Source: Kiritimatiellia bacterium
GTDB taxonomy: Bacteria > Verrucomicrobiota > Kiritimatiellia > UBA8416 > JABMPJ01
Direction of reading: 5' to 3'
Assembly (NCBI GenBank): GCA_029939545.1
Contig: JAOZSS010000007.1
Span: 1 to 31,274, forward strand
DNA length: 31,274 bases
Part shown: positions 9,460-16,352 of the stretch, piece by piece
Position numbering within the stretch: position 1 is the first letter of the stretch
Layout: each line of letters opens with the position of its first letter
The notes under the pieces: model-generated
The model's input: the letters and a program-made list of their open reading frames with translations, nothing else
What the model was told of the DNA's origin: nothing
Databases searched by the model: none
Made by a program: the position numbers and the translations under genes

Positions 9460-10011
9460 TTACTCCGAACCGTCGGCAGCGGCACTGTCATCCCCTCGCG
9501 TGTAGGCACAGGAGAGGGAAAAACGGCCTCGCAGCACTTTTCCGGCCTTCGGTCTTATAAGCAAAAAACGAACATCAAGCATAGCACCGCGCGACTGCAG
9601 ATCAAAGAGGAAATGGACCAGGGCGTCCAGACTGCCCTCCCATTCAGTGCATTCGATGGGCAGTTCGTAGACATCGCCCTGTTGCCGCTCCTTGCCAGCT
9701 TCAATGCGGCGGATTTGCAGGTCGTGTTTGCGGGCCACGGAATCGATGGTTGAGAGCCACAAGACATCGGTCTTCTGCTTCGGACCGTACTGAGGCATAG
9801 CCTCGCTCAACTCGTCAAATCGCCCTTCCCAGTAGCCCTGCTTCTCCACCAGGTCACGGTCGCGCCGGATCTCATCCTCGAGTCGCTCCTTCGTCTTCTG
9901 CAGCGCCTGCCACTCGGACAAGCGGGGACGGGCCAGCAGCAGCGTGCCACCAAAGAGTCCGACGGTCAGCGTGATGATCCCAAGCGTCAGCTCGCGGGAG
10001 GTAATCTTCAT
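9460..10011 (-). CDS. gspM: GspM/PilO-like inner-membrane assembly protein
   Basis: This is a likely type II secretion platform protein that partners GspL. It has a short cytoplasmic N-terminus (MKITSRE), one membrane segment (LTLGIITLTVGLFGGTLLLA, about 9-28), then a charged helix suited to coiled coil (about 36-75) and a ferredoxin-like C-terminal domain. That layout is shared by GspM and PilO, and sequence alone does not separate them. I start it at the ATG at 10011, which overlaps the gspL stop as ATGA and has GGAG upstream. The open frame to 10260 would run deep into gspL and encodes no recognisable protein. It is 183 residues long, which is normal for the family, and gspD follows after two bases. 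Confidence 0.8.
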   Translation of the reverse strand: MKITSRELTLGIITLTVGLFGGTLLLARPRLSEWQALQKTKERLEDEIRRDRDLVEKQGYWEGRFDELSEAMPQYGPKQKTDVLWLSTIDSVARKHDLQIRRIEAGKERQQGDVYELPIECTEWEGSLDALVHFLFDLQSRGAMLDVRFLLIRPKAGKVLRGRFSLSCAYTRGDDSAAADGSE

Positions 10012-11393
10012 AGCGACTCCTCCCCGCTCGGAAGCTTTAAAACCATGCCGAATTTCCAGTGGCGCCGACGGCGGTCCTGGATCTGGGTCCCCAACTCGAC
10101 CTGCGGGAAGAGCCCTGACGCATCCAGCGCCTCTTTGAAGCCATAGATCAGGCTGCGCTGACCCGCCAGGCCATCGATCCGGATGGCGTCGCTCTTGGTG
10201 TAGGTAAACGAGATGAGGTCGACGCCCTTGGGCAGGATACCGCTGATTTCCCGCAGACACTCCAAGGCGGAATGCGACATATCCGTGTAGCGGTCAATCA
10301 TCCGCACGCGACCGCGCAGTTCGCGCACCTCCATGGCCGGGGCCTCCCAGCTCTCGCGGCGCGCCTGAAGCCGGCTGACCTTCCCCTTGCGCCATCCGAA
10401 CAGCGCCACCAGCCCTATGACACAGAGCAGCCACACACCCAACACGCCCGCCAATCCACCCAGCATCTGCCGTCGATTACGGGCCGCCGTATCGGCGTCA
10501 AGCCACGCCTGCGGGGTCAAATCAATCCCGCCGCCCGTGACCAGACGCCGGGCGATGCCTTCGCACACCGGCGGCAGTTCATCCAACGCGTGAAAAGTGA
10601 TCTCGCCACTATCTTCCGCCTTCAAGGCACCCTCGATCACGGCCAGCTGGTCTTCGTAGGCCCATATCGATATGCCGCACGGGTGGCTGCCGTGCTCCAA
10701 TTCGACAATGATCAGCGTATGGCTCAGCTCCTGTCCGATATCCGCGGCCACCTCAGTCGGTGAGGCATCCTGACCAAAATCGAGTGAGCGGAAGACCAGC
10801 GGCACGCCATCCTGCACGACGATTAGCTCAACCGTTGCGCCACCCATGACAACCAGTGCCGCGCGGCCCTCGCCCGGCACATCGCCCCCATCCTGCAGCA
10901 GCCGCCACCAGCCCAGAGCACAGCTATCGATGCCCGCCGGGCGCAGCCCCGCTTCAACCAACAGCTTTGCCTGCGCGTCGACCGTGTCATCCCGCGCTGC
11001 GGCCACGAGCACACGGCACTGGTCTTCGGTGCGCTCGAGCACCTCGTGCGATACAGCCATCGTCTCGATGGGAAATGGGGAGAACTTGTCGGCCTGCAAC
11101 TCAACCATCTCGGCCAGTTCATCGTCATCCACGGCAGGCAGGCTCACGACGCGCAGGAGCACCTCCGTTGAAGGTAGCCCGAGTGCCGTGTCTCCCTTTA
11201 CCGAACTACAGGCGGACTTAACGTGCTCGACAGCGGCCACGTGCACGGCCTCGGGATCCTGGGCGTCTTCGTCGAACGACAGAACTTCCATGCCCTGGTC
11301 AACCCGACGGAGGCGGTCGCCGGCCTGGACGAGGGTCGCCCACTCCAGTCGCTCGCCGTCCAGCACAAATCCTGTTGCCCGTCCCCTGGCCAC
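10008..11393 (-). CDS. gspL: GspL-like protein: actin-like domain, membrane segment, periplasmic domain
   Basis: This inner-membrane platform protein is expected to bind the GspE ATPase on the cytoplasmic side and GspM on the periplasmic side. The N-terminal two thirds resemble the actin-like PilM/GspL fold (ALGLPSTEVLLRVVSLP, ELQADKFSPFPIE, CRVLVAAARDDTVDAQ, and ALVVMGGATVELIVV as a nucleotide-pocket-like strand). A membrane helix lies at about 309-331 (VLGVWLLCVIGLVALFGW). A PilN-like ferredoxin domain fills the rest (LREISGILPKGVDLISFTYT). The protein is thus PilM plus PilN in one chain, the usual GspL architecture, and its 461 residues fit. It starts with GTG at 11393 after GAGGAG, two bases from the gspK stop. 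The assignment rests on architecture and neighbours more than on sequence motifs. Confidence 0.82.
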   Translation of the reverse strand: MARGRATGFVLDGERLEWATLVQAGDRLRRVDQGMEVLSFDEDAQDPEAVHVAAVEHVKSACSSVKGDTALGLPSTEVLLRVVSLPAVDDDELAEMVELQADKFSPFPIETMAVSHEVLERTEDQCRVLVAAARDDTVDAQAKLLVEAGLRPAGIDSCALGWWRLLQDGGDVPGEGRAALVVMGGATVELIVVQDGVPLVFRSLDFGQDASPTEVAADIGQELSHTLIIVELEHGSHPCGISIWAYEDQLAVIEGALKAEDSGEITFHALDELPPVCEGIARRLVTGGGIDLTPQAWLDADTAARNRRQMLGGLAGVLGVWLLCVIGLVALFGWRKGKVSRLQARRESWEAPAMEVRELRGRVRMIDRYTDMSHSALECLREISGILPKGVDLISFTYTKSDAIRIDGLAGQRSLIYGFKEALDASGLFPQVELGTQIQDRRRRHWKFGMVLKLPSGEESL

Positions 11394-11394
11394 G

Positions 11395-12513
11395 TTACTC
11401 CTCTCGCCATCTCAGGAAACGCAAGGTATCCTGTTCGCGTTCGGCAATACACCATATTCGTCGCTCTACACCGCCCACACGACCGATGCTCGTGATGCGG
11501 TATATACTCGAATCCACCGTGATGAAGGGCGTCACCTCGGACGTCAGGTCCGGTATCCGCGCCAGCAGGTCACTTGCACTCTCGAAGGAGGTGTCCTCGT
11601 CAGATGGCTCACCAAGCAGCACGCCTTCACGTTCCTCTATTATCGCCCCCGCGATCAGCTCATCGACTTCCGGCAGGGTCATCAGCACCCGATGTGAGGC
11701 GGCATTGATATTGACCTTGCCGTCCCCGTAGGTCGTCAGCAGGTCCTCAATGCCCGTCACCATCCACGGCTCGCCCTCTTCGTCCTCAATCTCCTCGAGC
11801 GGGCCACCAAATAGTACCGCCCGGCTGAAACCCTTTACAAGGAGAAGTTCGCCAACCGTATCCAGCGGACCGTTCTTAGCCATGTAGGGCGCGTCCAGCG
11901 TGGAGTAATAGTCTTCCGTCTCCGCCCCATCTGTACGGGGTTCGTCGTCCGTATCGATCCAGTCCTGTAGCGACTCGATGATCTCCGGCCAGAAATCCTC
12001 CGGAACATTCGACACCTCGAGGATGCGCTCCCAGTCTTCCTCTCTAAGTTGGTTCACGTTGCGACGTGCGGGCTCGGGAACAATGTAGAGCACGATCTCG
12101 CCGTCTCCCAGTTCCTCTTTTAGCCCTCGCACAGCCAATCCCTGGTTGAGCCGCTTGGCCGCGTCAAACCAACGATCATCCTCGTCGGGCTCCTCATCCT
12201 CGCCCATCTCGTCGACGGCCTTCTGCTTAATCATAAGCATGCGGGCCACCTCGATACCCGACTTCGCCAGGTAATCCGCCTTGGTCCGATTACGGTAGTA
12301 ATAGGTGATGCGCCCCTCGACGTGCGAATCGAATGCAAACCCGCCAATCAGCACGGCCATCAAGGCAACGCTCCACAGCACGATCACCAGCGCCGAGCCG
12401 GCCTGTCGTGACGCTGGGCGCACACGGTGCGACCCTACACGTCGTCCAAACTCTGCTGTAGGGCCGCACCGTGTGCGGCTCCCGTCTTGCTGTGTTGTGC
12501 TGCGTTGCTTCAC
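11395..12513 (-). CDS. gspK: GspK, minor pseudopilin with a repeat-derived leader
   Basis: This is the large minor pseudopilin that caps the type II secretion pseudopilus with GspI and GspJ. The membrane helix SALVIVLWSVALMAVLIGGF follows RQAG, a prepilin-peptidase-type site, and position +5 lacks Glu as is usual for GspK. The globular part carries AKSGIEVARM, a long helical domain and a C-terminal DGKVNINAASHRVLMTLP segment found in the family. I place the start at GTG 12513, which overlaps the gspJ stop as GTGA. It gives 372 residues and a 39-residue leader, unusually long because residues 13-32 are encoded by an inverted REP pair (12418-12478). An internal GTG at 12423 would give a nine-residue leader. 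The open frame to 12642 only adds overlap with gspJ. Confidence 0.85.
   Translation of the reverse strand: MKQRSTTQQDGSRTRCGPTAEFGRRVGSHRVRPASRQAGSALVIVLWSVALMAVLIGGFAFDSHVEGRITYYYRNRTKADYLAKSGIEVARMLMIKQKAVDEMGEDEEPDEDDRWFDAAKRLNQGLAVRGLKEELGDGEIVLYIVPEPARRNVNQLREEDWERILEVSNVPEDFWPEIIESLQDWIDTDDEPRTDGAETEDYYSTLDAPYMAKNGPLDTVGELLLVKGFSRAVLFGGPLEEIEDEEGEPWMVTGIEDLLTTYGDGKVNINAASHRVLMTLPEVDELIAGAIIEEREGVLLGEPSDEDTSFESASDLLARIPDLTSEVTPFITVDSSIYRITSIGRVGGVERRIWCIAEREQDTLRFLRWREE
12418..12478. repeat. Inverted REP pair (BIME-like) inside the gspK leader region
   Basis: The left unit at 12418-12438 and the right unit at 12458-12478 are inverted copies differing at two of 21 positions. Each reads GTAGGG, then C/T, then CGCAC, loop CGT, GTGCG. 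Their GTAG heads face each other across 19 bases, the same arrangement as the pair at 448-526, though the stem sequence differs. If translation starts at 12513, the whole element is read in frame as part of the GspK leader peptide. Confidence 0.8.
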
Positions 12514-13322
12514 TTCGTGCTGCCCACCTGGGGCGGCGCGGCTCCGCCGCTGCCTCCCGATCCTTGACCTACCTTCAGTTTCCTTTCGCGCGAGGAACCA
12601 CTTCCAGAGTTCGACGGTGGCACCGACGAGCTCCGTCCCCACGAGAGCGGGGCCAGCGGAATCTGCACCACGCGCTTCAACTCAATGGGCTCTTCCCCCT
12701 CCTCCACCGGATCCATCCAGAGCGTGACCTCCACGGAATACGGCAGCCGGTTGGTGTCTTCCCACTCATCGATCCACTCGATCTCATCCTCGGAATCGGC
12801 CTCGGGGTCCTGCATGCGGCAGTTGAACCCCACGATACGGCGCGCAATGAAGCGGGGTTCAACGTCCTCGGGCTCAAACTCCTCCGGCTGCCCGAGCAGG
12901 CTCCAGGCCCGCACCGCGGCGGCCGGCTCGCCCTCTTCATCCTCCTCTACAAAGAATTCGATCCGGTGAGGCGCCTCCGGATTTTCCAGGTCACGGCTGT
13001 CACGCCCCACGAGCGCTGAACCCAGCTTAACCCAAGTCACCATGTCGCTCGAATTCGGGGAATCCCCGTTGTCCTCGACCCCAAAACCATACTTATCCTG
13101 CCCAACCGCCGAGTCGGGCATATACGCCGAGCGCAGGCCAAGCACCAGCTGATCCATCACGAAATCTCCGTGGTGCAGGCTGTCGCTGAGCGACATTCCT
13201 TTGCGCCAAGCGGTTGACACGACCTGGAAGGCCATCAGCGAGATGCCCGTGATAGCCGCGAGAATGGTGACCGACACGAGCAACTCGAGCAACGTGAAAC
13301 CACTGTGTCCGCGCCTAATCAT
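12510..13322 (-). CDS. gspJ: GspJ, minor pseudopilin
   Basis: This minor pseudopilin forms part of the tip complex of the type II secretion pseudopilus. After the leader MIRRGHSG comes the type IV pilin-like segment FTLLELLVSVTILAAITGIS with Glu at +5. The periplasmic part contains RIEFFVEEDEEGEP and IEWIDEWEDTNRLPYSVEVT as beta-rich segments. I start at the ATG at 13322 because GAGGA stands six to seven bases upstream. It overlaps the gspI stop codon by eight bases. ATGs at 13334 and 13340 are possible; the frame to 13388 is not needed. The product is 270 residues. The last 40 or so residues are Gly/Ser/Pro-rich and probably disordered, which is unusual for the family. Confidence 0.85.
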   Translation of the reverse strand: MIRRGHSGFTLLELLVSVTILAAITGISLMAFQVVSTAWRKGMSLSDSLHHGDFVMDQLVLGLRSAYMPDSAVGQDKYGFGVEDNGDSPNSSDMVTWVKLGSALVGRDSRDLENPEAPHRIEFFVEEDEEGEPAAAVRAWSLLGQPEEFEPEDVEPRFIARRIVGFNCRMQDPEADSEDEIEWIDEWEDTNRLPYSVEVTLWMDPVEEGEEPIELKRVVQIPLAPLSWGRSSSVPPSNSGSGSSRERKLKVGQGSGGSGGAAPPQVGSTK

Positions 13323-13722
13323 CGTCTTCCTCATCGTCATGGTAGACATACTGAAACACTTCATCCACCCGCTCGGCGCCGCGCGCACTCCACCCCACGC
13401 GCGTGATCACAACATAGAGACCATCTTCGTCCTCGTCCTCCTCTTCCACGACCCGCTCGAAGGTCATCCCGTTGTCGAGCGTCATCAGGGGGACCTCCAG
13501 GTCTTCGAGCTCGTTGGTCACGATCAGGGGATACTCGACTTCGGCGAGGCTGCGAACGAGCTGGGCCTCCTGGTAGTGCGTGGCGATCGAGAGAACCAGC
13601 AGGCAACGGCTCGCGGCCGTCAACAGCACCGACAGCGAAATCCCCAAAATCGCCGCCGCAATCATCACCTCAATGAGCGTGAAGCCGGCGCTTCTCTGTG
13701 TTTCCGTGCCTCCGTGGTTCAT
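13315..13722 (-). CDS. gspI: GspI, minor pseudopilin with repeat-derived leader and very acidic tail
   Basis: This minor pseudopilin starts tip assembly with GspJ and GspK. The leader MNHGGTETQRSAG precedes FTLIEVMIAAAILGISLSVL, a classic class III signal with Glu at +5. At 135 residues the length fits GspI. The leader matches the translation of a widespread dispersed DNA repeat (ACCACGGAGGCACGG), so it was probably supplied by that repeat. The globular domain is strongly acidic (VVEEEDEDEDG near residue 90) and the protein ends DDEEDDD. The only ATG in frame before the signal is at 13722, preceded by GAGAAGA. The gene lies 73 bases after gspH, and that gap is itself repeat DNA. Assignment to I rather than another minor pseudopilin rests on size and gene order. 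Confidence 0.82.
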   Translation of the reverse strand: MNHGGTETQRSAGFTLIEVMIAAAILGISLSVLLTAASRCLLVLSIATHYQEAQLVRSLAEVEYPLIVTNELEDLEVPLMTLDNGMTFERVVEEEDEDEDGLYVVITRVGWSARGAERVDEVFQYVYHDDEEDDD

Positions 13723-13760
13723 TCTTCTCTTCTTTGCGTTCTCTGCGCTTGTCCTCCAGA
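13691..13760. repeat. Dispersed simple-sequence repeats at the gspH-gspI junction
   Basis: On the minus strand the region holds GCGCAGAGAACGCAAAGAAG (13748-13729) followed by ACCACGGAGGCACGG and AAACACAGAG (ending near 13693). The last two are the recurring unit that translates as HGGTETQR. From memory, such text recurs in many environmental bacterial genomes in non-coding junctions. Here its 3' end is read in frame as the leader peptide of GspI. The similar sequence at 14861-14883 supports a repeat family within this genome. Confidence 0.6.
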
Positions 13761-13795
13761 GCTCGACGAGCGACGGAGGGTTCCTTCGCAGCTAA

Positions 13796-14443
13796 CTATT
13801 CCTTCAACACTCGCGCGGAGGAGAGGGCATCGATTTCTATGGTGACGGTGGCGCCATCGTTGTCTTCAATCCCCACCGTATGCGGGGTGCAGCGTCCGTT
13901 TGTGTAATAGATGATCGTGTGCGTCCCATCCTCCGCTCGGTAGCCATCCTCGCCTTCGACCTCGATGAAGCTGAAGGTGATGCTGTCGAACGCGTGCACC
14001 ACCTCTTCGTCCACAATCGCAACGGCACCATCGTAAGCGCCTTCAGGGTCGCCGACCCCCGCTCCGGCATCGTCCACCGCCCATGCTTCGGCAACAACCG
14101 CTGCCAGGGGATCTCCCGGCTCCGGTGCCTCATCCGCATCATCGCCGGTCCCATCGAAACGCTGGGGTTTGGGCGCTGCCTGAATCGTCAGCGTTGATGT
14201 GTCCAGATTATAGACCACCGACATCCGGCGCTGCGACAGCACCGCCAGACTCATGGCGTGACGCCCAGCCGACATCACCACGCGGGTCGCGCCGCGCAGC
14301 TCGTGTTCACGCAGGGTGCTCATCACCTGCGGCAACATGACTGTAACCATCACCCCCACGATCGCCAACACGAGCAACACCTCAATCAAGGTGAAGCCGC
14401 GGCGACGGGCATGCGTCGACGTTCCCTGTGCGGCGCTTCTCAC
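13796..14443 (-). CDS. gspH: GspH, minor pseudopilin
   Basis: This is a pseudopilin thought to link the GspG shaft to the minor pseudopilin tip. The leader MRSAAQGTSTHARRRG precedes FTLIEVLLVLAIVGVMVTVM, with Glu at +5. The mature domain includes GRHAMSLAVLSQRRMSVVYNL, consistent with the GspH helix and first strands. An Asp/Glu/Ala-rich loop (DGTGDDADEAPEPGD) is inserted in the middle, and NGRCTPHTVGIEDNDG forms a late beta segment. It has 215 residues, longer than the typical 150-190. It starts with GTG at 14443, five bases after the gspG stop. Confidence in the pseudopilin call is high; the letter H follows from size and position next to gspG. Confidence 0.83.
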   Translation of the reverse strand: MRSAAQGTSTHARRRGFTLIEVLLVLAIVGVMVTVMLPQVMSTLREHELRGATRVVMSAGRHAMSLAVLSQRRMSVVYNLDTSTLTIQAAPKPQRFDGTGDDADEAPEPGDPLAAVVAEAWAVDDAGAGVGDPEGAYDGAVAIVDEEVVHAFDSITFSFIEVEGEDGYRAEDGTHTIIYYTNGRCTPHTVGIEDNDGATVTIEIDALSSARVLKE

Positions 14444-14448
14444 CGGCC

Positions 14449-14841
14449 TCAGTTCGTCAAATCGTCTTCAGTGCCCATGCTGCCGTCCGGACCACTGGAT
14501 GTGACGGTGTACTTGAACTTGCCTTCGCGTTTAAACTGGAAGGCATTGCCCCAGGCATCAGTCGGGACCTCGCGCAGCGGGGCCTCGATATCCTCGCTCT
14601 CCCTGGTCAGATCCTGGAGCGAGCCGGGCATCTTGTTGAAGTTGATGCGATAGAGCTCGATAGCCTTGCTGATCACGTCAATATTCCCACGCGTGGCTGT
14701 AATGCTGGCCTTCTCCATGTGCCCGCCAACACCCACCGCCGCGATCGTCGCCAGGATTCCCAGGATCGCGACCACCAGCAACACCTCAATCAGCGTAAAT
14801 CCCTCATCGCCGACGCTGCGTCTTCTCTCTTCGTTTCTCAT
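14449..14841 (-). CDS. gspG: GspG, major pseudopilin
   Basis: This is the main subunit of the type II secretion pseudopilus, the periplasmic piston. The leader MRNEERRRSVGDEG precedes FTLIEVLLVVAILGILATIA, processed by prepilin peptidase before Phe, with Glu at +5. The mature part has the family order: ATRGNIDVISKAIELYRINF, a PTDAWGNAFQF turn, and the calcium-binding C-terminal loop SSGPDGSMGTEDDL. It is 130 residues, about the usual size. GGGAGGACAG gives a strong Shine-Dalgarno sequence before ATG 14841, as suits the most abundant subunit. The gene follows gspF after 50 bases that include a short dispersed repeat. Confidence 0.95.
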   Translation of the reverse strand: MRNEERRRSVGDEGFTLIEVLLVVAILGILATIAAVGVGGHMEKASITATRGNIDVISKAIELYRINFNKMPGSLQDLTRESEDIEAPLREVPTDAWGNAFQFKREGKFKYTVTSSGPDGSMGTEDDLTN

Positions 14842-14860
14842 ATCTGTCCTCCCTATCTTT

Positions 14861-14883
14861 CTTTGCGTTCTTTCGCGGCTAAG
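14861..14883. repeat. GCGAAAGAACGCAAAG repeat in the gspF-gspG gap
   Basis: On the minus strand the gap between the gspF stop and the gspG Shine-Dalgarno sequence contains TTAGCCGCGAAAGAACGCAA followed by AG. It is related to the GAGAACGCAAAGAAG sequence before gspI. It is short, has no gene, and its role is unknown. Confidence 0.5.
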
Positions 14884-14891
14884 TCTTCTCT

Positions 14892-16142
14892 CTAACCCAA
14901 ACCCTGCGTCATACTAAACACCGCCATCACAATCGCAATCGCAATGAACCCAACCAACCCGGCAACCACCACGATCAGGATCGGCTCCAGGGCCGTGGTG
15001 AAGATCTTCACATTCCGATCCAGCTCGTTCTCGTAGCGCTGCGCGATGTGCCCCAGCGCACTCGGCAGGTCGCCGGTCTGTTCCCCGATCGCTAGCATGT
15101 CGGTCATCATGCGCGGAAACACCTTACCCGCCGCGAGCGGACCCGAAATGGTTGTACCGTCCGTCACCCGGTCACGCGCATTCTTAAGCTCGGCGCGCAA
15201 CACCACGTTGGTCATCGTGCGCTCCACAATCCCGAGCGCCTGCAGCGCCGGCACCCCGTTACCGAGCAGCGTCCCCAGGGTGCGTGCCATGTTGGCGAAT
15301 ACCGATGAAGCCACGATGCCCTTGATCAGCGGGGCCTTCAGTAGAACGCGATGCCACATGAACTGCCCCGGGCCCGACCGGGTCGCACGGAAGAGCAAGA
15401 CCACGAGGATCGTTGTCGTGATGGCAATCAGCCAGCCATACTTGATGGTGATCTCGCTCACGCGCATCAGGATCATGGTGGGCAGCGGCAGCTGGCTGCC
15501 GAGTGTATCGAAAATCTTCTTAAACTTCGGCACCACGGCCACCATCGAAAAGATTAGCACGCCTACACCCATAAACAGAACGATCACCGGGTAAACCAGC
15601 GCCATGACCACCTTGTCCTTGAGATCCTGCATCCGCTCGTAGTGCAACACCAGCCGCCGCAACACCTCGTGCAGGGCACCACTGGCCTCGCCGGCGCTGA
15701 TCATGCTTGAGTAGAGCGTACCGAAGGTCTTGGGGTGTTTGGCAAGCGCTTCCGACAAGCTGGCACCGCGGACAATCTCATCGCGTAGTGCGGTGATGAT
15801 CGCGTGCTCGTTGGACGAACCGTCTCGGCCGGCCAGACAGTTCAGCGCGTTGCCTAACGTCATCCCCGACGCGAGCAGGTCGCTCATCTCGGTCGTGAAA
15901 GTCAACACCTCGCGCCGCCGCATGCGGGGCACGCCTCGTACAACGGGCTCCGTCTGCTTCTTATCCTTGGACCGCCCCTTCGACTTGCCGTGAGAAGCCG
16001 CACTGGCACCCTCACGCACGGACACCGGCACCAGCCCCTGGCTCTCAATATCCTGCATCGCACCGCGCCGGTCCCGGGCATCCACCGTGCCCTCGACCGC
16101 CTCACCGCTCCGCTTGCGGGCTCTGTATGAGAATACTGGCAT
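14892..16142 (-). CDS. gspF: GspF, type II secretion inner-membrane platform protein
   Basis: This polytopic membrane protein couples the GspE ATPase to pseudopilus assembly. The 416-residue sequence has the N-terminal FSYRARKRSGEAVEGTVDA and two homologous cytoplasmic GspF domains. The first contains MSDLLASGMTLGNALNCLA and SMISAGEASGALHEVLRRLV, the second ARTLGTLLGNGVPALQALGI and MLAIGEQTGDLPSALGHIA. Membrane helices follow the first domain (VVMALVYPVIVLFMGVGVLI and a second at WLIAITTTILVVLLF) and close the protein (PILIVVVAGLVGFIAIAIVM). The spacer between the N-terminus and domain 1 is rich in Lys/Ser (SHGKSKGRSKDKK). It starts at ATG 16142, next to an array of octamer repeats that fills the gap to gspE. 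Confidence 0.95.
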   Translation of the reverse strand: MPVFSYRARKRSGEAVEGTVDARDRRGAMQDIESQGLVPVSVREGASAASHGKSKGRSKDKKQTEPVVRGVPRMRRREVLTFTTEMSDLLASGMTLGNALNCLAGRDGSSNEHAIITALRDEIVRGASLSEALAKHPKTFGTLYSSMISAGEASGALHEVLRRLVLHYERMQDLKDKVVMALVYPVIVLFMGVGVLIFSMVAVVPKFKKIFDTLGSQLPLPTMILMRVSEITIKYGWLIAITTTILVVLLFRATRSGPGQFMWHRVLLKAPLIKGIVASSVFANMARTLGTLLGNGVPALQALGIVERTMTNVVLRAELKNARDRVTDGTTISGPLAAGKVFPRMMTDMLAIGEQTGDLPSALGHIAQRYENELDRNVKIFTTALEPILIVVVAGLVGFIAIAIVMAVFSMTQGLG

Positions 16143-16144
16143 TA

Positions 16145-16347
16145 GAACAATCGAACAGCCGAACAGCCGAACATGGCGAAGGCCGAACAGCCGAACAGCC
16201 GAACTACGAAGTGAGAATGGTACATCTTTCTATGATCCAATCCCTTGCGTGTATGGCCAATCCTACGTTCTACCCTCATGACACCTTTCACGCAAACAAC
16301 CGCGCCTCTCCTTCGTACTTCGGCTGTTCGATTGTTCGGCTGTTCGT
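16145..16347. repeat. Inverted arrays of the octamer CGAACAGC between gspE and gspF
   Basis: The left array (16152-16207) has about six copies or near-copies of CGAACAGC, interrupted by CATGGCGAAGGC, and ends CGAACTACGAAG. The right array (16315-16347) is inverted and its complement has CGAACAGC, CGAACAAT, CGAACAGC, then CGAAGTACGAAG. The 19-mer GAACAATCGAACAGCCGAA at 16145-16163 is matched perfectly in reverse complement at 16319-16337. About 105 bases between the arrays are unique, less GC-rich, and hold no gene I can recognise. The arrays touch the gspE stop and the gspF start, so they fill the 210-base gap completely. Confidence 0.9.
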
Positions 16348-16352
16348 ACTTC

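Noticed and set aside
9460..10260. Longer gspM start giving 266 residues
   Set aside because: The extra 83 residues overlap gspL, are Pro/Arg-rich frame-shadow sequence, and the ATGA overlap with GGAG at 10011 is a far better start.
16152..16207. CRISPR or iteron origin from octamer repeats
   Set aside because: The units are only eight bases, contiguous and without unique spacers. No replication initiator gene is nearby.
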